Of a stretch of 64,000 nucleotides of DNA, positions 11,640 through 25,957 are shown piece after piece; positions within the stretch are counted from its first letter, which is position 1, and each line of letters opens with the position of its first letter. The notes beneath the pieces were generated by a model that made no database searches, had not been told where the DNA came from, and saw nothing but the letters and a program-made list of their open reading frames with translations. This stretch comes from Tenodera sinensis (taxonomy: Eukaryota; Arthropoda; Insecta; Mantodea; Mantidae), in contig CM060964.1 in assembly GCA_030765045.1 (NCBI GenBank), positions 316,362,628 to 316,426,627 on the forward strand, in the 5' to 3' direction. The position numbers were made by a program, and so were the translations under genes.

Positions 11640-14600
11640 CTTAGAGGAAAAAACGAAAAATTAGCACTAGAAGCCTTAGTACAAAAATAAGCTATTTAGA
11701 AAACATAATAAAAAGACGCCAAGTCTATTTTCAGAATGAGCAAAACCAAAATATACATTTGTGCGCTTCATCTCCCTGTGGAATTACAATCTAATGTCTA
11801 CCTTTGAGGTAGAAATATATTTTCCCTATTTTCGGAGGGGTTTTACGCTCATCATCCCCCTAATTCCACAGTTTACTCTAATATCACCAAATGTGATATT
11901 TGGATAATCAAATGTAACATTTATTGGATACGACAGTGGTGAAATGTGGTAAGAAATAATGACTAAATTACCATTTAAGTTTGATTGCATCTATACCTCA
12001 TACGTTCTTGTAGATCTTTTCCGTCACCACGGTTTAAATCACTATTTCAATAAGCCTTTGCATGACACTGTAGTCTCTCTGCCTCTTTCCCTGCTTTTTT
12101 ATTATCTGGCTCATCGAAACCTCAATCGTTTCTAGGACGTTATGCAATATTGATGCATTGTGCAATTTTGATTTAATACTTTTAGTAGGATTTTCGTAAT
12201 ATCGTAAGATAAAAAAACGTTGATCGTACAAATTAAAGTTTAAACAAGACGTGATGAACTGTTACAGAATTTAAATATTTTCATTAGCAATTCGAAATTT
12301 TTCTGACTGTCGAATAAACATGTTAATATCTTAGAACAGGATAGGCATTACTTCATTGGTGTTGATATAGTGCACCTTTCGAAAATCTTTTACCTATGTC
12401 TTGTATCAGCTGTGATTTATTGCGGATAAGGAGCATGAGTCATTTTACACCGCCCTAAGAACGACGTTTAGTAACATTTGCGTGATATGTCTCTCAGAGG
12501 CCCGAGTTCATGACTAGAACTAGGTCACAGAGCGCTCGTTAATCTCTGGAAGGGGCTCTAACACTTCAATGTACTATTCTCATTACTATTACTATTATTT
12601 TTACACTTATTTTAGATGTTTAGCTACAAATAATCAATATTTACATCATACTCTTCTTTTGTAATTCCTAGTGAAGAGACATGCCTAAAATTAATTGAAC
12701 AACTAAAGCACAGAAATTTGTGACAAGAGACTTGGCTGTACTTTCTATTCGGTTCTCCATTTTCTAGCATAGCTCTCACTTACTAGAGAAAGCATGAAAG
12801 CCATCAACATGCTCAAGGATTGCTACGCAACAGCTTACAACTGTGTCATATGTACAAGTGTGGAACAAGCAACTCATGCAACATAATCACATCAAGAAGG
12901 AAGACTTGATAGAGGAATGCTCAAGTATGTAAATTAGCTTGAAAATGGAACGTTAGCAAGAAGATTTTGGAAGAACATATTTTGATCCCTTTCCTTGCTG
13001 CTTTCTAGATGATTATCAACTGTAAGTGCCTAGATATATACAGTGCCTTGAAAGCTTAGAAATAACTACAGATTAAGCACTCCATTACACCAGGAGCTAT
13101 TGCACACCTCTTTATGCATCTATCTGGTTCGTACCAGTTCTTGCAGCGCCACAAACAGGAAAGTACACTTGTGTTTCTCTATGGGAGGGGAAAATTTACG
13201 AGGCTATTGCTACTTGAGGGAGAGCAATGACAGCCTGAGCATGGCACAGGCCCGCCTATGTTTCATGCAACCTAGTACCAATTCGTGGCGCATGCTATCT
13301 GCTTCACTGAACCATCGTGGAATTTAGAATTAAACGCTGCATTTTCTGCATGCCCACTTGATAGTGCTTTTCCTGTTCGGCTGATATTTAGAAGTATTTT
13401 CTCACATGCAGTTTTGAACACATTTAGAAAATGTTGTCATTTGAGTTTAAATTAAACCCAATCTGTAATACAAATATCAACTTATACTGTCATAGGTAGA
13501 CACAATGCCGTATTATTCATTTTGATTTTTATATCTAACACAGCAATGGACTTATTTCACAAATCTTTCATTTTTTGACTTCTGTCTTATATAACATAAT
13601 TATTAGCGTGCATTATTTCAATGAAGTCAAACGCTGCCTTCAGAAAATGCACAATATGTTACAAGATGTCATTAGAAGCCCAAGGATGCTTTGAATTTGC
13701 ACTGGCCAGAGTGCACAGCATGGGTCCAGCAGACCCTGTTTGACCTACATTGCTCTAAGAGGGATTTTCTATGTCGATTGGCGTGAAGCATATCACTCAA
13801 ACTCCTGGCGCCAAAAAAGAACTTTCGTAATGGAGAGTTAGCAAATATTACCAAGAAAGGCCGAGGTCACGGCTGTGGAGCACTGACCACATATCTAGTT
13901 CCTCCCCGAGGTCTTGGCGATGACAGCTGGTTTACAGACATAGTACACTCGCTGACCTTTTATTCCTTCGAATTTCAACAATCCATTTGTTGTAACTCGA
14001 GCAAGGGAAATTTAACGACATGCATAATATTTTTGAATATGTTTTTTTAAACATTTGCATGCCTCCCCCCAAAGCAAAATTGTATGTTGACTTTACTGTG
14101 ATTAGCTTGTGATGTCCTCTTCATTCTGAACATTGTTGGCATGAGGCTTATTTCAAAAACACATGAATATGTTCATGTGATATTAAAAATAACCTCGCTA
14201 CACCAACGTGGGTAATAGACTCGTCGATCTTCTTGCAGAAACATAGAATAAAAATAAAGAAACTATGAAGAGAAAATAGCGATAAGGTAGGTGAGAAGAA
14301 TGGTAAAAAAGGTTCAACCGATGGCTAGCTTTGTCGAAAGATAATGAAACAAGAGACAGCAATTACACAAGAAGAGTTAACATGAAGAAATGAAAATAGA
14401 ATAGACGAATTGTAAAGTACAGAAACTTGAAAAATCACACAATGGAAGGAAAAATTCAGAAATGATTAGTAATGCCAGAGAATTAAAAGTTTTCTGCAAC
14501 ATAATGCTCAAATTTGAACTTACGAAGAACTTCCCGGCCGAGAACTTGATCCACTTGAAAAAAATAAGAAATAATTTGATTAGAAGCTTGGGATTTTAAA

Positions 14601-17600
14601 GCGAGTATAGCACAATTCAATACATTACAAACTAGGATAATATACAAGGTTATGTACACACCAGATTAGAAAAATATAGCTACAGACACCGTCAAGAACC
14701 ATAATATTTATATACACAAAAGAATTGAATTATTTTGAGTACAAAATTGCAGTACTTTGTGTGTGTTCATTATGTGAGTATTTGATTTGAGCATAAAGCT
14801 ATGCTAACAAGAAGTAGCTTAAAAGGATCATACAAAACGGCGGTACTGGCATGATGGAGGAGAATATCCTTCATCCGAATCAGTAGCGAAAAACCATCCA
14901 ATTAAACTCGCTTCATAGTTTCTGCTGAAAAACTACTAGAAACATTGCGAGTTCTAATTTAAATGTTCAATTTTGTACTCAGATTTTGAATATATGTAAA
15001 ATATTCGGATTATATACAAATAAGATGTTTCAATGTTCCCTTTTGTTCCTGAAAATTGAATTTAAGAAATAGATTACACTTTCATACTTCTTGGTTAAAT
15101 AATATGTAGCTAGGCTTGAATATTAGGAACGTCTTTGTGCCACTTATCGCGGATTCCACGGTTTCCTGAGTAGATTAACAGACTCATAATATATGATTAA
15201 TTTAAAAAAATTAAAAGTCCAAGGGAATTTAAATAACTATGAAGATAAATGTGATGTAATTTATCATATGTTTTCAGGACTTTTTTTAGTTAAGAATAGA
15301 AAGGCACGGTCAAGAATCAATCAGGAGGGCATCCGAATTTGAATAAAAAAAAATCCATTAAAACAAGTACCGTCGGATAAGTAGTCCTTGTGAGGAGAGA
15401 TCGAACGCCTTTCGTCTTCCAGGAAGCACGCATTGAAGAATTAATATAAAAGAAGGAACGAGAGAAACAAAAGTTATGCCCTTTATATATCACACGTAAA
15501 GCTAGGATTTTATATAACCATTGAGATGTAGCCTTTTGAAAGATCTGTCATATTTCTTTGCTCGAAAGAACACAAGTGAATGTGCCTAGTGCATATTTCC
15601 ATAGAACAGAAGGAAACAATGATAGAAACTCGATCCAAATAGAAGGTGTTCCGTTATGTGATACTCACGTGATGGAATGCACGGCGATCTCATGGCCCTT
15701 GCGGTGTGTCTCCTGGACTGCGGAATAGTTGGTGTACTTGTGGGACACGAAGAAGGTCGCCTTGATGTCACAGCCATTGGGGTTTTTCCGCTTCCCGTTG
15801 AAGATCTCCTTGTACAGTTCGATGTTGTTGTTATTGATGGCGTCATCGAAGGTGATGGTGATCATCTGCGGTACGTCCTTGGATGGCAAATCACCGGGGA
15901 TGGCGGTACCATCCTCCGAGCAGAAGCAGTCAGGGAGCACGCAGACGGTTGGGTCACATGGAGGCGCCCTGTTGGGGTCGTTGTCATTGTCTGTGCAGGC
16001 AGAAGCACAAATGCATGCAAATATGAAGATACCTGTGATTAATTTGATCAAGGATGTCTGTTATTCACAGACGTGAGGAGACCTCAGGGATAACAGCATT
16101 AACGGCTTTACGTTCGTTATTTTCTGGAGTTTTCTGAAATATAGTGCTTCTTTAGTGAGGGTTAAAAATGTTCAAAACATTATTTGTTGTTTGTACTCTA
16201 TAGACTTAGGAAGAATGTGTAGAATATTATTAATAGCACCGTAGAATGAAAGAGCGTATAGAAATGGTTTATGGGAACAAGATGGTTGTTATCGGTGTTA
16301 TTCTATCTTTTATTAAAATCAGTTTTAAAGAGTCTTTTACAACACCAAGCTGCAAGTGGAAGTCGCACGTTTGAATGTTTAGTATGTAGGGCATACAGGT
16401 TTACATGCCCTATGGCAGATTTCTACTCGTCACTTCACAGTATTACCAAAAGTATTTCCACCATACGCTATAATTGCCACGCTTTTTAACACTCATGTCT
16501 GAAGAAGAGTATAAGGGAACTCTTACGGACATCGTGGACTAATAGAAACAGCTGTAGCCATCGTCTAATTGTTGTCCTTTTCTACCGTAAAAGCAGCAGT
16601 ATGTGTATGGAACATTAAGTTTAAATTTGTGAGTTACAATCTTCATAGAGGAAATTAGTATTACACATTTTGTTCTTATTTTCAAAGTATGAAAGCGTAC
16701 GCTGAGATATGTTACCTCTTTAAGGTTATAAATTTGGCAATGAATTACTAAATTTAGTGCAATCAGAGAATTTCCTACTTCGGTTTCAGCAAATATTTCG
16801 TCAGATTTCACGATCACATAAGGAGAATTACCTTCAAAACAACGTGCACTGACCTCATTGGCTTTATTTAAGCTAATAATGTTAGCAATGATTTACTAAA
16901 TTCACTGCAGTTCCAGAACTTTGGTTTAAACAACCATTGGTTAGATATCAGGATGACGAATTTTGGTTTTTCAGTCCATCCTACTTCAGATTCCCAACTT
17001 AAATTATTTAAACTCTTTATGTTGACATTTAAAACGAACTCAATGCCTCGGAAAGGAAGTGCCAATCCGTACAAACGAAGTTCCATACGGTGGAGCAAAA
17101 TTAAATATGTCTTCTTTTGAGTAGGTAATTTTGCGAGCTTGCAAACTCTGCTTTATAAAAACCGCGTACTCCAAGATTGCCTTATATCAACTATTCACGT
17201 AAACAAACAAAATATGCAGTGTAATTTATAGTTTTTCCGCTCGTAAATTTAAGGAAAGTGACACTTCCATCATTGACATACACTCTACACGCCAGATGTC
17301 TGTTTTCAAAGCGTGCTGCGCCACAAACCCGTTGTCCAACAGTAAATGCAATCGGTTGTGTGGATCATGCTGCTTGGTGCAATAAAAGAACGGTTCAGAA
17401 GCATGAAATGTTGAATGAACGACAGCTGGGTGTTAAATCTGAACACAAACCCGCACCAACAGAATCACGGCTGTATTACTTGCCACATTTGACATTTAGA
17501 AACATATCCAGGACAGAGTATGCTTATTTTGACGTGGTCTATTATGTCCAGGTCTTCAGAGATGTCATTTTGTGATCACTGTGTAAGAGTTAACAGAAAC

Positions 17601-19535
17601 AGATGGGATCAAATACATATCTAGAGGCAACGCGCAAGACTGATTTCCGTTGGGGCTAAATATACTTCACACTACCTTTAGAAGCACTTGGGTAATACCA
17701 TTTCATTTCGTGGAAGAAATGTCCTCCACATTCCAATTAATATTGCGGTTTATGCAGATTAAAAGGATTCCTGTCACCTTCTACAACCCCAAGGTCGAAA
17801 TCTCGAGGTTGTTTTTAATGGCATGTCTTTTCTCTGAGCTGCCGCTTTATATGTGTAGTTTGCCTGCAGAAGTAGTTGGAATGACGTCACTGTACAAATA
17901 ACGGAATCTAATGATTCACGTTTCAGTTAGCCTTTGTGCAACTCGCGTGGCTTCTATTCATATAACAAAGTACTTCTAAACTCAGGGAGAACATGCTTGG
18001 CTTTGTTTATATTTAGCTTTTAATTTTCTTTCGAGGTAAAGGATGATTTCCAATTACACGTTCCATTATGCAATAAATCTTAAGATTCTTTCAACCTACC
18101 CATTATATTTGAGACAAACATTCTTCTGCCTTGTGTAACCGATGTTTTTCTGTACAGTAGTGAACCTTGTGCCCTTTTATGAATCTTCATCAAACTTTCA
18201 CTTAACATATAATTTCATTTTCTGCTCCTGACTTACAGGATGCGTAGTATTGTAACTCAGGATTATTTCTGTTTTCTGGAATTCTGATTGGGGTACTTTC
18301 AGATAATATTACTGGGCACTTATTAATCTTGAAACATTCTCTGTGCTACCTTTGATTATCTTGTTTTCTAAAATGTGGCACTTGCTTCTAAACATTTAGG
18401 TCATAGAACACATGTTGACCTAGTGCTCCCCAAAAGGGGAGCCTTAGTCTTTTATCTTATGTAGCTGCAGCATCATTAGCGAGGATAAATATGTCCCAAG
18501 ACGCTGTAATATGAGCATATGGTAATAAGGCGTCGTAGCACAATTTAGCTCACATGACACTTGGCAAACACAGGTCGGGACTAAGATTAGTACAATTTAA
18601 TAACACGATAATACACTATATGTGTAGTAGCATTGCTTAATTATTTAAATAATATCTTCCGGTGTGCTGCAAGAAATAATGATAACTTTAAAAAATTCTA
18701 ACTGCCTTTCTCAAAATTTCTTTTAACATCACACGGATAGTTTTCCCTTTAGCCCTATATTACACACTTCACATGGAATAAAATATTGTTAAATCTAACA
18801 GGATCCAACTATAATTCAAATGTGCCGGATTTAAAATTATTCTCTGGCAGCTGTGTATTGTTTTCACTATCACAAGAAACTCAGAATAACAGACCTATTA
18901 AGTCACCAGGATGGAAATACAGGAGAGCTGCAAACATTCATTTAGTTCACGATGGCATCAAAGAAAGAAGGCAGTTTTCTTCGCAGTGCAATACGCGATA
19001 CCACGTTATTTATGGCACTGACACTCTCGAAATACTACCTTAAATATTAGATCCTCTCAAGATATTCATGTAAATGACGGGAGGATTCATAAATACTTGG
19101 TAATAAATGTAGCTTCCAGTATCAGGATTTGATATGAAAATTACAGTGATCGAAAGTTTGCATCTCACCAACGTGTATACCGAGAAAGCAAAGCCCAACC
19201 CGATTAGGTTGCAGATATTTACACCATTTTTCTGATTCATATACTAAGACAAGTTGTATTCAGAATGCCAGCAAGAAAGCTTCAAGTTACGGTGTTGTTA
19301 GCTTCATGTGTTTCTTCCCATCTCTGTTAACCCTCGTAGGCCTAAGGAAATATTTTATCAATGTTTACCTGACTCATCTTTTGGACTCTTTTTGAAGTGA
19401 TTTGAAAAATAAAAATGATTATTAATTGTTGCTTCACACAAGTCATGTGACTACGGCCCTCGAAGCCGTGGCCATTGGAGCATGTCTTCGGCGCTTCGCC
19501 GCGCAGAGGGCCGCGTGTCCGAGTTCCACCTCGGG

Positions 19536-19576
<41 letters not shown>

Positions 19577-21562
19577 ATATGTATGCCTGAAAGTATGAGT
19601 GAGAGAGTAAATGAGTGAGTGTATAAATGTAATAGCAATACATCATCCGGATGACTAATGGTGCTTAACGACCAAAGGGTGAAAAAAAGATCGTGTGTTG
19701 GAAAAGGTTGTAGAATAAGACTGAAAAATTCAATGGCGTAGCCACTGCTCAGCCGGTTTCTTAGCAGTTCATGGCTAGTGCAACGGATCGAAATCGGAAT
19801 ATCATAATTCAAATTCTGACTATGTCATTGAGTTTTGCAACCTAATTCTACCTTTCTAGAAAAGTGATTGCTTTGTTTTCTCCAAGCAACATTTCAAAAT
19901 GACATTTTTCTGCGAAACATTTCATGTACATTAAGACGGAACCCTCATATTCCTGCAAATCTGGACTTATTATCATTGTTTCTTTACACTTGTGGAAATT
20001 GCATTGTAAAACAATACCTAATTGAGCACTAATTATGTAGGAGGTTAAACATGCCAACCTGCTTGGCTTTTTTCCTTACTAGATAATCTCAGTTCTCGTA
20101 ACTGTGACATTAGATCTTGTAAGTCCGATTAAGGGTCTGGCACTCAGGAACGACCATTGAGTGGATCTAATAGTGGCATCTTTTGAATATAAAGTGCAAG
20201 TAATTTAGTACTGAAGAAGTTTAGTTTTGAGCAAATCGAAGAAACTATGAACGAAAGCACGTAGTATCGATCGCAATTTTGAGTACAGGAGTTCTAGAAT
20301 CATTGTTATCTTTTCTCAAGCATATCGGGCATTGTCACCTGGGGCATATGTAAACCGTGGCCCACATTCCTTGGCAAGGGTACGTTGTTTTTTGGGTGGG
20401 GCACGTGAGCGATTATCCTTCCCTGGAGCTAAATACGACATTCCGCCGCCACCGCCACCGCCGCCATCAGCTTTCCCTTTCCCTTGTGGTATGCGCAGCA
20501 ATGGAAACCGATCTAGTCTTACACTCTCTCTGTTTTCACAAGGCGGATGTCAACTGTTGGTCCCAGAATCCCAAGGAAACTACTTTTTGAAATTGTTGAT
20601 GCTGTATATAAGTTTTTACGAATAACCGTTTTAAAATCAATTAAATGTTTGCTCTTTCGCTTATTTGTAGTGACTTTCGAAATTTAGCTCTCTCCCATCA
20701 AATATATAGTGGTTTTGGAGTCTTGAAATCTGCTTAGCTTGCCTTAATATCTTATTTGTCAGTATAAATTGACAGTTGCTTTACAATAAATATATCGGCA
20801 TTGTATAGTTAAACTATCAGATTTCCAATATTCTCAAATATAGGCAATTGCTGCTACGTCGATTCAGGCATATGAAGTGCTGATAATTTAGAAGCGGAAC
20901 TTAGAAATATAAAATCTGATGTGTTGCACTCACATGACTTTCTCTACTCTTGTACTAACTATTCTTACAAACTCTTATTCCCCTATGTTCTTCATGTTGG
21001 TCAAGATAAACATTTGAAGAAATTATACTATTGCATATTTGCTTATAAGTGCAAGGAGAACATGGGAATACAGTAGGCTTTGAGCGACGCTCAAATCTTT
21101 TAAAGCTGTCGCTATATGAAGACTTTGAAATTCCGTTCTCTTTGTACGGTCAGGAGATAAAAAGTGAATAACGACCTTCCGTTCGAGAATTGTATGGTAA
21201 GATTTGTTCTATATCTTACGGTTTATCAGTTATGCAAAGGTCATCAAGAGTAAACAGGACTACATGGCTATAGCCAGAAAATTCAAAATATGTATTTAAT
21301 TTGCCATAAAAATATCTTAAACATACGGCATTTTAAGTAAAATCGTTAGCGCTATTTTTGAGAAAATCAAAATTTTCGAAAAATCTTCCACGTAAAGGAT
21401 AGTTTAGGTTTAAGAAATTGTCTTGAAAATCTTCATGTCGCATCCTTAAAAGAGATTGAACTTAAGTACCAACTTTCCTTTCTAACCCACTTTTCGTTTT
21501 TGTGTATGCTGTTCACAGACGGACATACACATACACACACACAAGGACCCTTTTCTAAAATG

Positions 21563-21607
<45 letters not shown>

Positions 21608-24600
21608 CAGCGCGTCTCAAAACATATATTTCCGGTGAAATCTCTACATCGAAATTTTGGGGGAATGCAATACTTCCCCTACTTACTATATGTAGTACAG
21701 AAAGTAATCAGGGACTTCAAATTATAATGATATTGGCATGTCAGCAACATTATGCAAAGTATCTGACTATCGAACCCTAAAAGAAGTAAATTAGAGCATA
21801 TACATACCTATAAATTTCAGTTTGTATCATGGTGGGTGAAAAAATAGGAACAAAATAAAATTAAATTGTAAATTGGTTTAGGGCCAGCATAGCCGCGTAA
21901 TATTCCCGCAGAAAAACGCAGCAAGCTTACAGTGGAGCTATGTGAACATTAATGTTTGCGCCATTTGATCATGAAGGGTTTAGAAGGCATCCACTTGGAT
22001 TACTGTATTGCATAAATGAATCTAGATATAGGCCATGCAATGAAGAGATTGAAAACGTCCTCCACTTAATTTGAAATGCAAAGTACTTGCCAGATAAAAA
22101 TAAATGACTTTTGGGGAGTTGAAATTTAGAAGATATACTATTAAGTAAATTATAATAAATATACTGGGCCATTTTAGGGGGATATTGGTTCTTATCAGAT
22201 ACTAAGTAGTTTAGGTTCGTAAGCAATGGAAAACCCCGTTTACTTTCTTGTACTGAAATTAGTCTAGGCAGTAACTTGTGAATGTCTATAAGCTTATCGT
22301 ACATGGAAAGTGAAAAACATTTTGGCTAATGGGCAAAATTTGAAAGGTGCATTTTGAAACCAAGTAAATGAATGTAGTTACGGAGTCAGGCGCGACGAAT
22401 TTTGCAACACCAAAAACTAGCGACAGAAAGACAGACAGACGGAATAAGAATGCGTGGCATGGAAAGTTGGTCTCCCAATGCCACACCCAAGGTGCGACAG
22501 CCAGGAACGAAAGTTATTTGACATCCCGAGTGACCTGCAGGTAACCGTAGAAAGCGCTTACACTGCACCTGCCTCCATCCGAAAGGGGAGAAAAAGTTTC
22601 ACTCAGTAAACGATCTTCCTCACAAACTTGATTTCAGGTCATGGCTACTTGCTACCCGTGTCCAGCGATGGTAATCATCCCAGTGTTACCACGTGTAGGC
22701 TGATCTAACCATGACGTAGCTGTAAGCGGTTACATCTGAGGGTGGCGCCATTCCAGTTACGCTTGGCTGAAGCGTTCCAACTTCCACTCCTCACTTAATA
22801 TTAGTTAATATGCGCATCACAGAATCTGCGATTATAGCCACTGTAACATCACCATCATTGTCATAACCATCAAAATCATCATCATCACCATAATCACCAT
22901 CATCATCATTGTCATCAGCATCACCATCATCATCATCATTGTCATCACCATCACCATCATCATTGTCATCACCATCACCATTCATCATCATTGTCATCAC
23001 CATCATCATCATCATCATCATTGTCATAACCATCAAAATCATCACCATCATCATTGTCATCACCATCATAATCATAATCATCATCACCATCATCATCATC
23101 TTCTTCTTCTTCTTCTTCTTCTTCTTCTTCTTCTTCTGCTTCTTCCTGTTCCACCATATGCATTACAGCTTTTGTACCCGCTGCAGCTTTTCAGATTCAG
23201 TACTTAGTCTGAAATCTCTCGTTTCCCTTGTTCTACAATTGAAAACAGTGACGAAATTTTGTGTTGAGGCTGTCTGCCTTAAACGCATTGAACGTTTATA
23301 ATACTGAGTCTTAATTGCTCTTGAAGGATTTCATTTCTTATTTTACCTCCTCTTCTTAACTCTTTTACTGCTCTCAAGAATTTCTTTTTCTATCTTTTTA
23401 ATTAGACTGTAGGATTGATTTTCAAGTATTTAATCAGTACTAATCAAAGTCTGCTTTCTAGCTGCTGTTTAAAAGGCCATAGTACACCGCAAATGTATAC
23501 TAAACTGATATTTAATGGGTTCTAATGGAAAGCCTGACTTAACATTCTGCCAAAATCAAACAAAAGGATTAGAAAAGCTGTTCTTTTAATACAAAGTAAA
23601 AAATTGTAATGTGGACGTGACCAACTAGGACAGACCTAGGCAACTTGCGGAATAGCTTGAGCGACCCTCAGTTTTTGTACGCCAAACATACAGTTAAGCG
23701 TGCAAGGCCTTGTGCGGCTGCGCTTAGAAAGTGCCAGTTCCCCAGCCCATTACTAAATAGGAGAAACTAAATTAAAATTATAGCTTTTGGGAACGTTTCT
23801 TCTAAGTAACATTCTAATGGAGTTAAATGATACTAGCAGGATGAAGATAAATGCATCTCCAATTCGAGGTGAGAAAGCGGTTGAAATGGAAAACTTCAGA
23901 TACTTAAGATATAGCATAGTTAACTGCGGTAAAGAAATCAAGAGGATAGTAATGAGAAAAGATGTCTATAATAGGAAAAGGAAGCTTTTCTGTGGCACTT
24001 GAAGAAAGAAATAACGAAATGCTTTATGTGGGATGAGACGAAACGAGAGCTTTTAAAATGTCGACGTAAAGTGCTTAAAATAGAGAACATGAATAACAAA
24101 GCTGTCATAACGAAGAATAGAAGAACGAAGAAATAATTTTCGGAGGTTAATATGGAAGAGTAAAATAAATTATCTGGGAGTGGTGTTGAAAGAAACCGAT
24201 TCTAAGTGATGCAGGGAAGGAACGGAGAAAGGACAAAAGAATATAGTAGGCTAAATGGTAGATACACAGAGGCGAATATAAAGTTAGGTCAGAATTATTT
24301 ATTGTTAAAATGTTACTTCTTCAAAACGCTGTATTCGTAAAGAAACGAAACATAATTTAATTAATATATGTACCAGAATGAGAGAATCTCATGAATGACG
24401 AAGTACAGTTCGCTAACTGAAATTACAGTGCTCCTAGTTCTTCTACCTACTGTGACACCGTTTGTTTAAAACTGTCTTTTATTTTAAGCTATTTCTTAGT
24501 AGATGTCATATCCCCACCTTTTACAGTTATACAACAGCCTTCAGAGAAACATCTCGAAGCCCCACCTCTGATGCCCTGAAAAACAACTCCAAGGTCAGCC

Positions 24601-25885
24601 TGGCTTCATCTCGTCCGTAAGCAACTAATTAGATTCCTGAAGAAATAACCATTTTAATGCTACGTTATTCACAACACTTCAAAAGGAGGAAATACTGTTC
24701 TGAGGGTATGAGTACAAAATTGCTAAAGAACCGCACTACACCCAAACTGCTTAAAGTGTCAGTTTCTTAATGTAAGCGCTCATATAATTTATGGAGTGAT
24801 TATAAGGAAAACATGTTGCATACCCCCAAAAAGGTTGCCAAACTTATACATTGTATAGCAATACTAGGCCTACTGTCGAAATGAAGCATCTTATCACTTT
24901 TACCAATATTAGCTTACAAGTTTATTTACTATACAGGCATACCCTTCATAGAATACAACTGCCCTCTGATGAGAAAGAAAACCTTAAGTTCCACCAGACA
25001 TAAAAATGACATAGCTGGAAGGACGCAGAGTAAACGCAGTTGTATAGCTCACACGTGACTTGACTGTAAGTTTGTGTGCGGTGCTTCACAGTATTCCGCT
25101 CACGATGTCCCACAGTTCATTTCTAAGCTTGCGAATATTTTGCGTGCTAAAATTCAATACTGCATACATTTTCAACACTTTACAGTAATATAATACCATT
25201 TGAAGTTTTGTTATTATTCACGTTTCAATTTTAACCTTTAAAGAAATACACTCTTCTCAGCGCTGTGGTTATCAAGCGTTTCCCTCCAAAAATCTTATTC
25301 ATAGTGCTTGAGTTTATAAGGATCGTTTGGAATGCAATTCCCACTAGAAGAACTAAAACTACACCAAAAATAATCGGAAACAGGAAACAGAAAAACTAAC
25401 GTCGGTAAAATGCTGCTTGAAGTCTGAGAGCAAAAAGTATACTCTTCATCAAATACGGGTAGCTATGATGAAGAACAGTTGAAGGAGAGTGGCTTAGTAA
25501 CAAAATCAGCAAATTATGTTTTAGTCCATACTGTCAAAACGATTTGCAGACATGCTACAAACTGCTTACTTGTGTCCTGCTTCTGAAGTGTTAGCATTTA
25601 CACTATAAAGCCTTCCCTGAAAAGCAAACGATCATTTTGAATAATAGCATGCAAAGTTCCCCTAGTAACCAGAGATTTCCTTCACGGATACATTCACCAT
25701 CTCCTAGACAGTTTTCTCATTAGTTGCGTCTGTGTAGGTAACAGTGGGTTTTTCCTTCAGTAAGATTTAGTCTATGTTGTGGTTTTCTTAGTTGTATAAC
25801 GTTATCTGAGATGTACATATTATTTATCATAACATTGTCTTCCAAGGTTTAAATTTGTTTTGGAATTACGCAAATAGGAGCGCGC

Positions 25886-25957
<72 letters not shown>

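Noticed and set aside
10787..11644. Plus-strand open frame of 285 codons
   Set aside because: It is the antisense shadow of CDA1 exon 6. The minus strand carries the full conserved deacetylase sequence with catalytic motifs.
15991..16051. Minus-strand MIKLITGIFIFACICASACT as an alternative signal peptide for CDA1
   Set aside because: It lies upstream of a good GCACAG acceptor, and splicing from exon 4 at that site restores frame and the family sequence. Use as an alternative first exon would drop the chitin-binding and LDLa domains and has no promoter evidence.
15677..16076. Plus-strand frames of 115-121 codons
   Set aside because: Antisense shadows of CDA1 exon 5.
22791..23301. Asp/Met-rich and Ser/Ile-rich proteins
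   Set aside because: Translations of CAT and CTT triplet arrays with no non-repeat domain.
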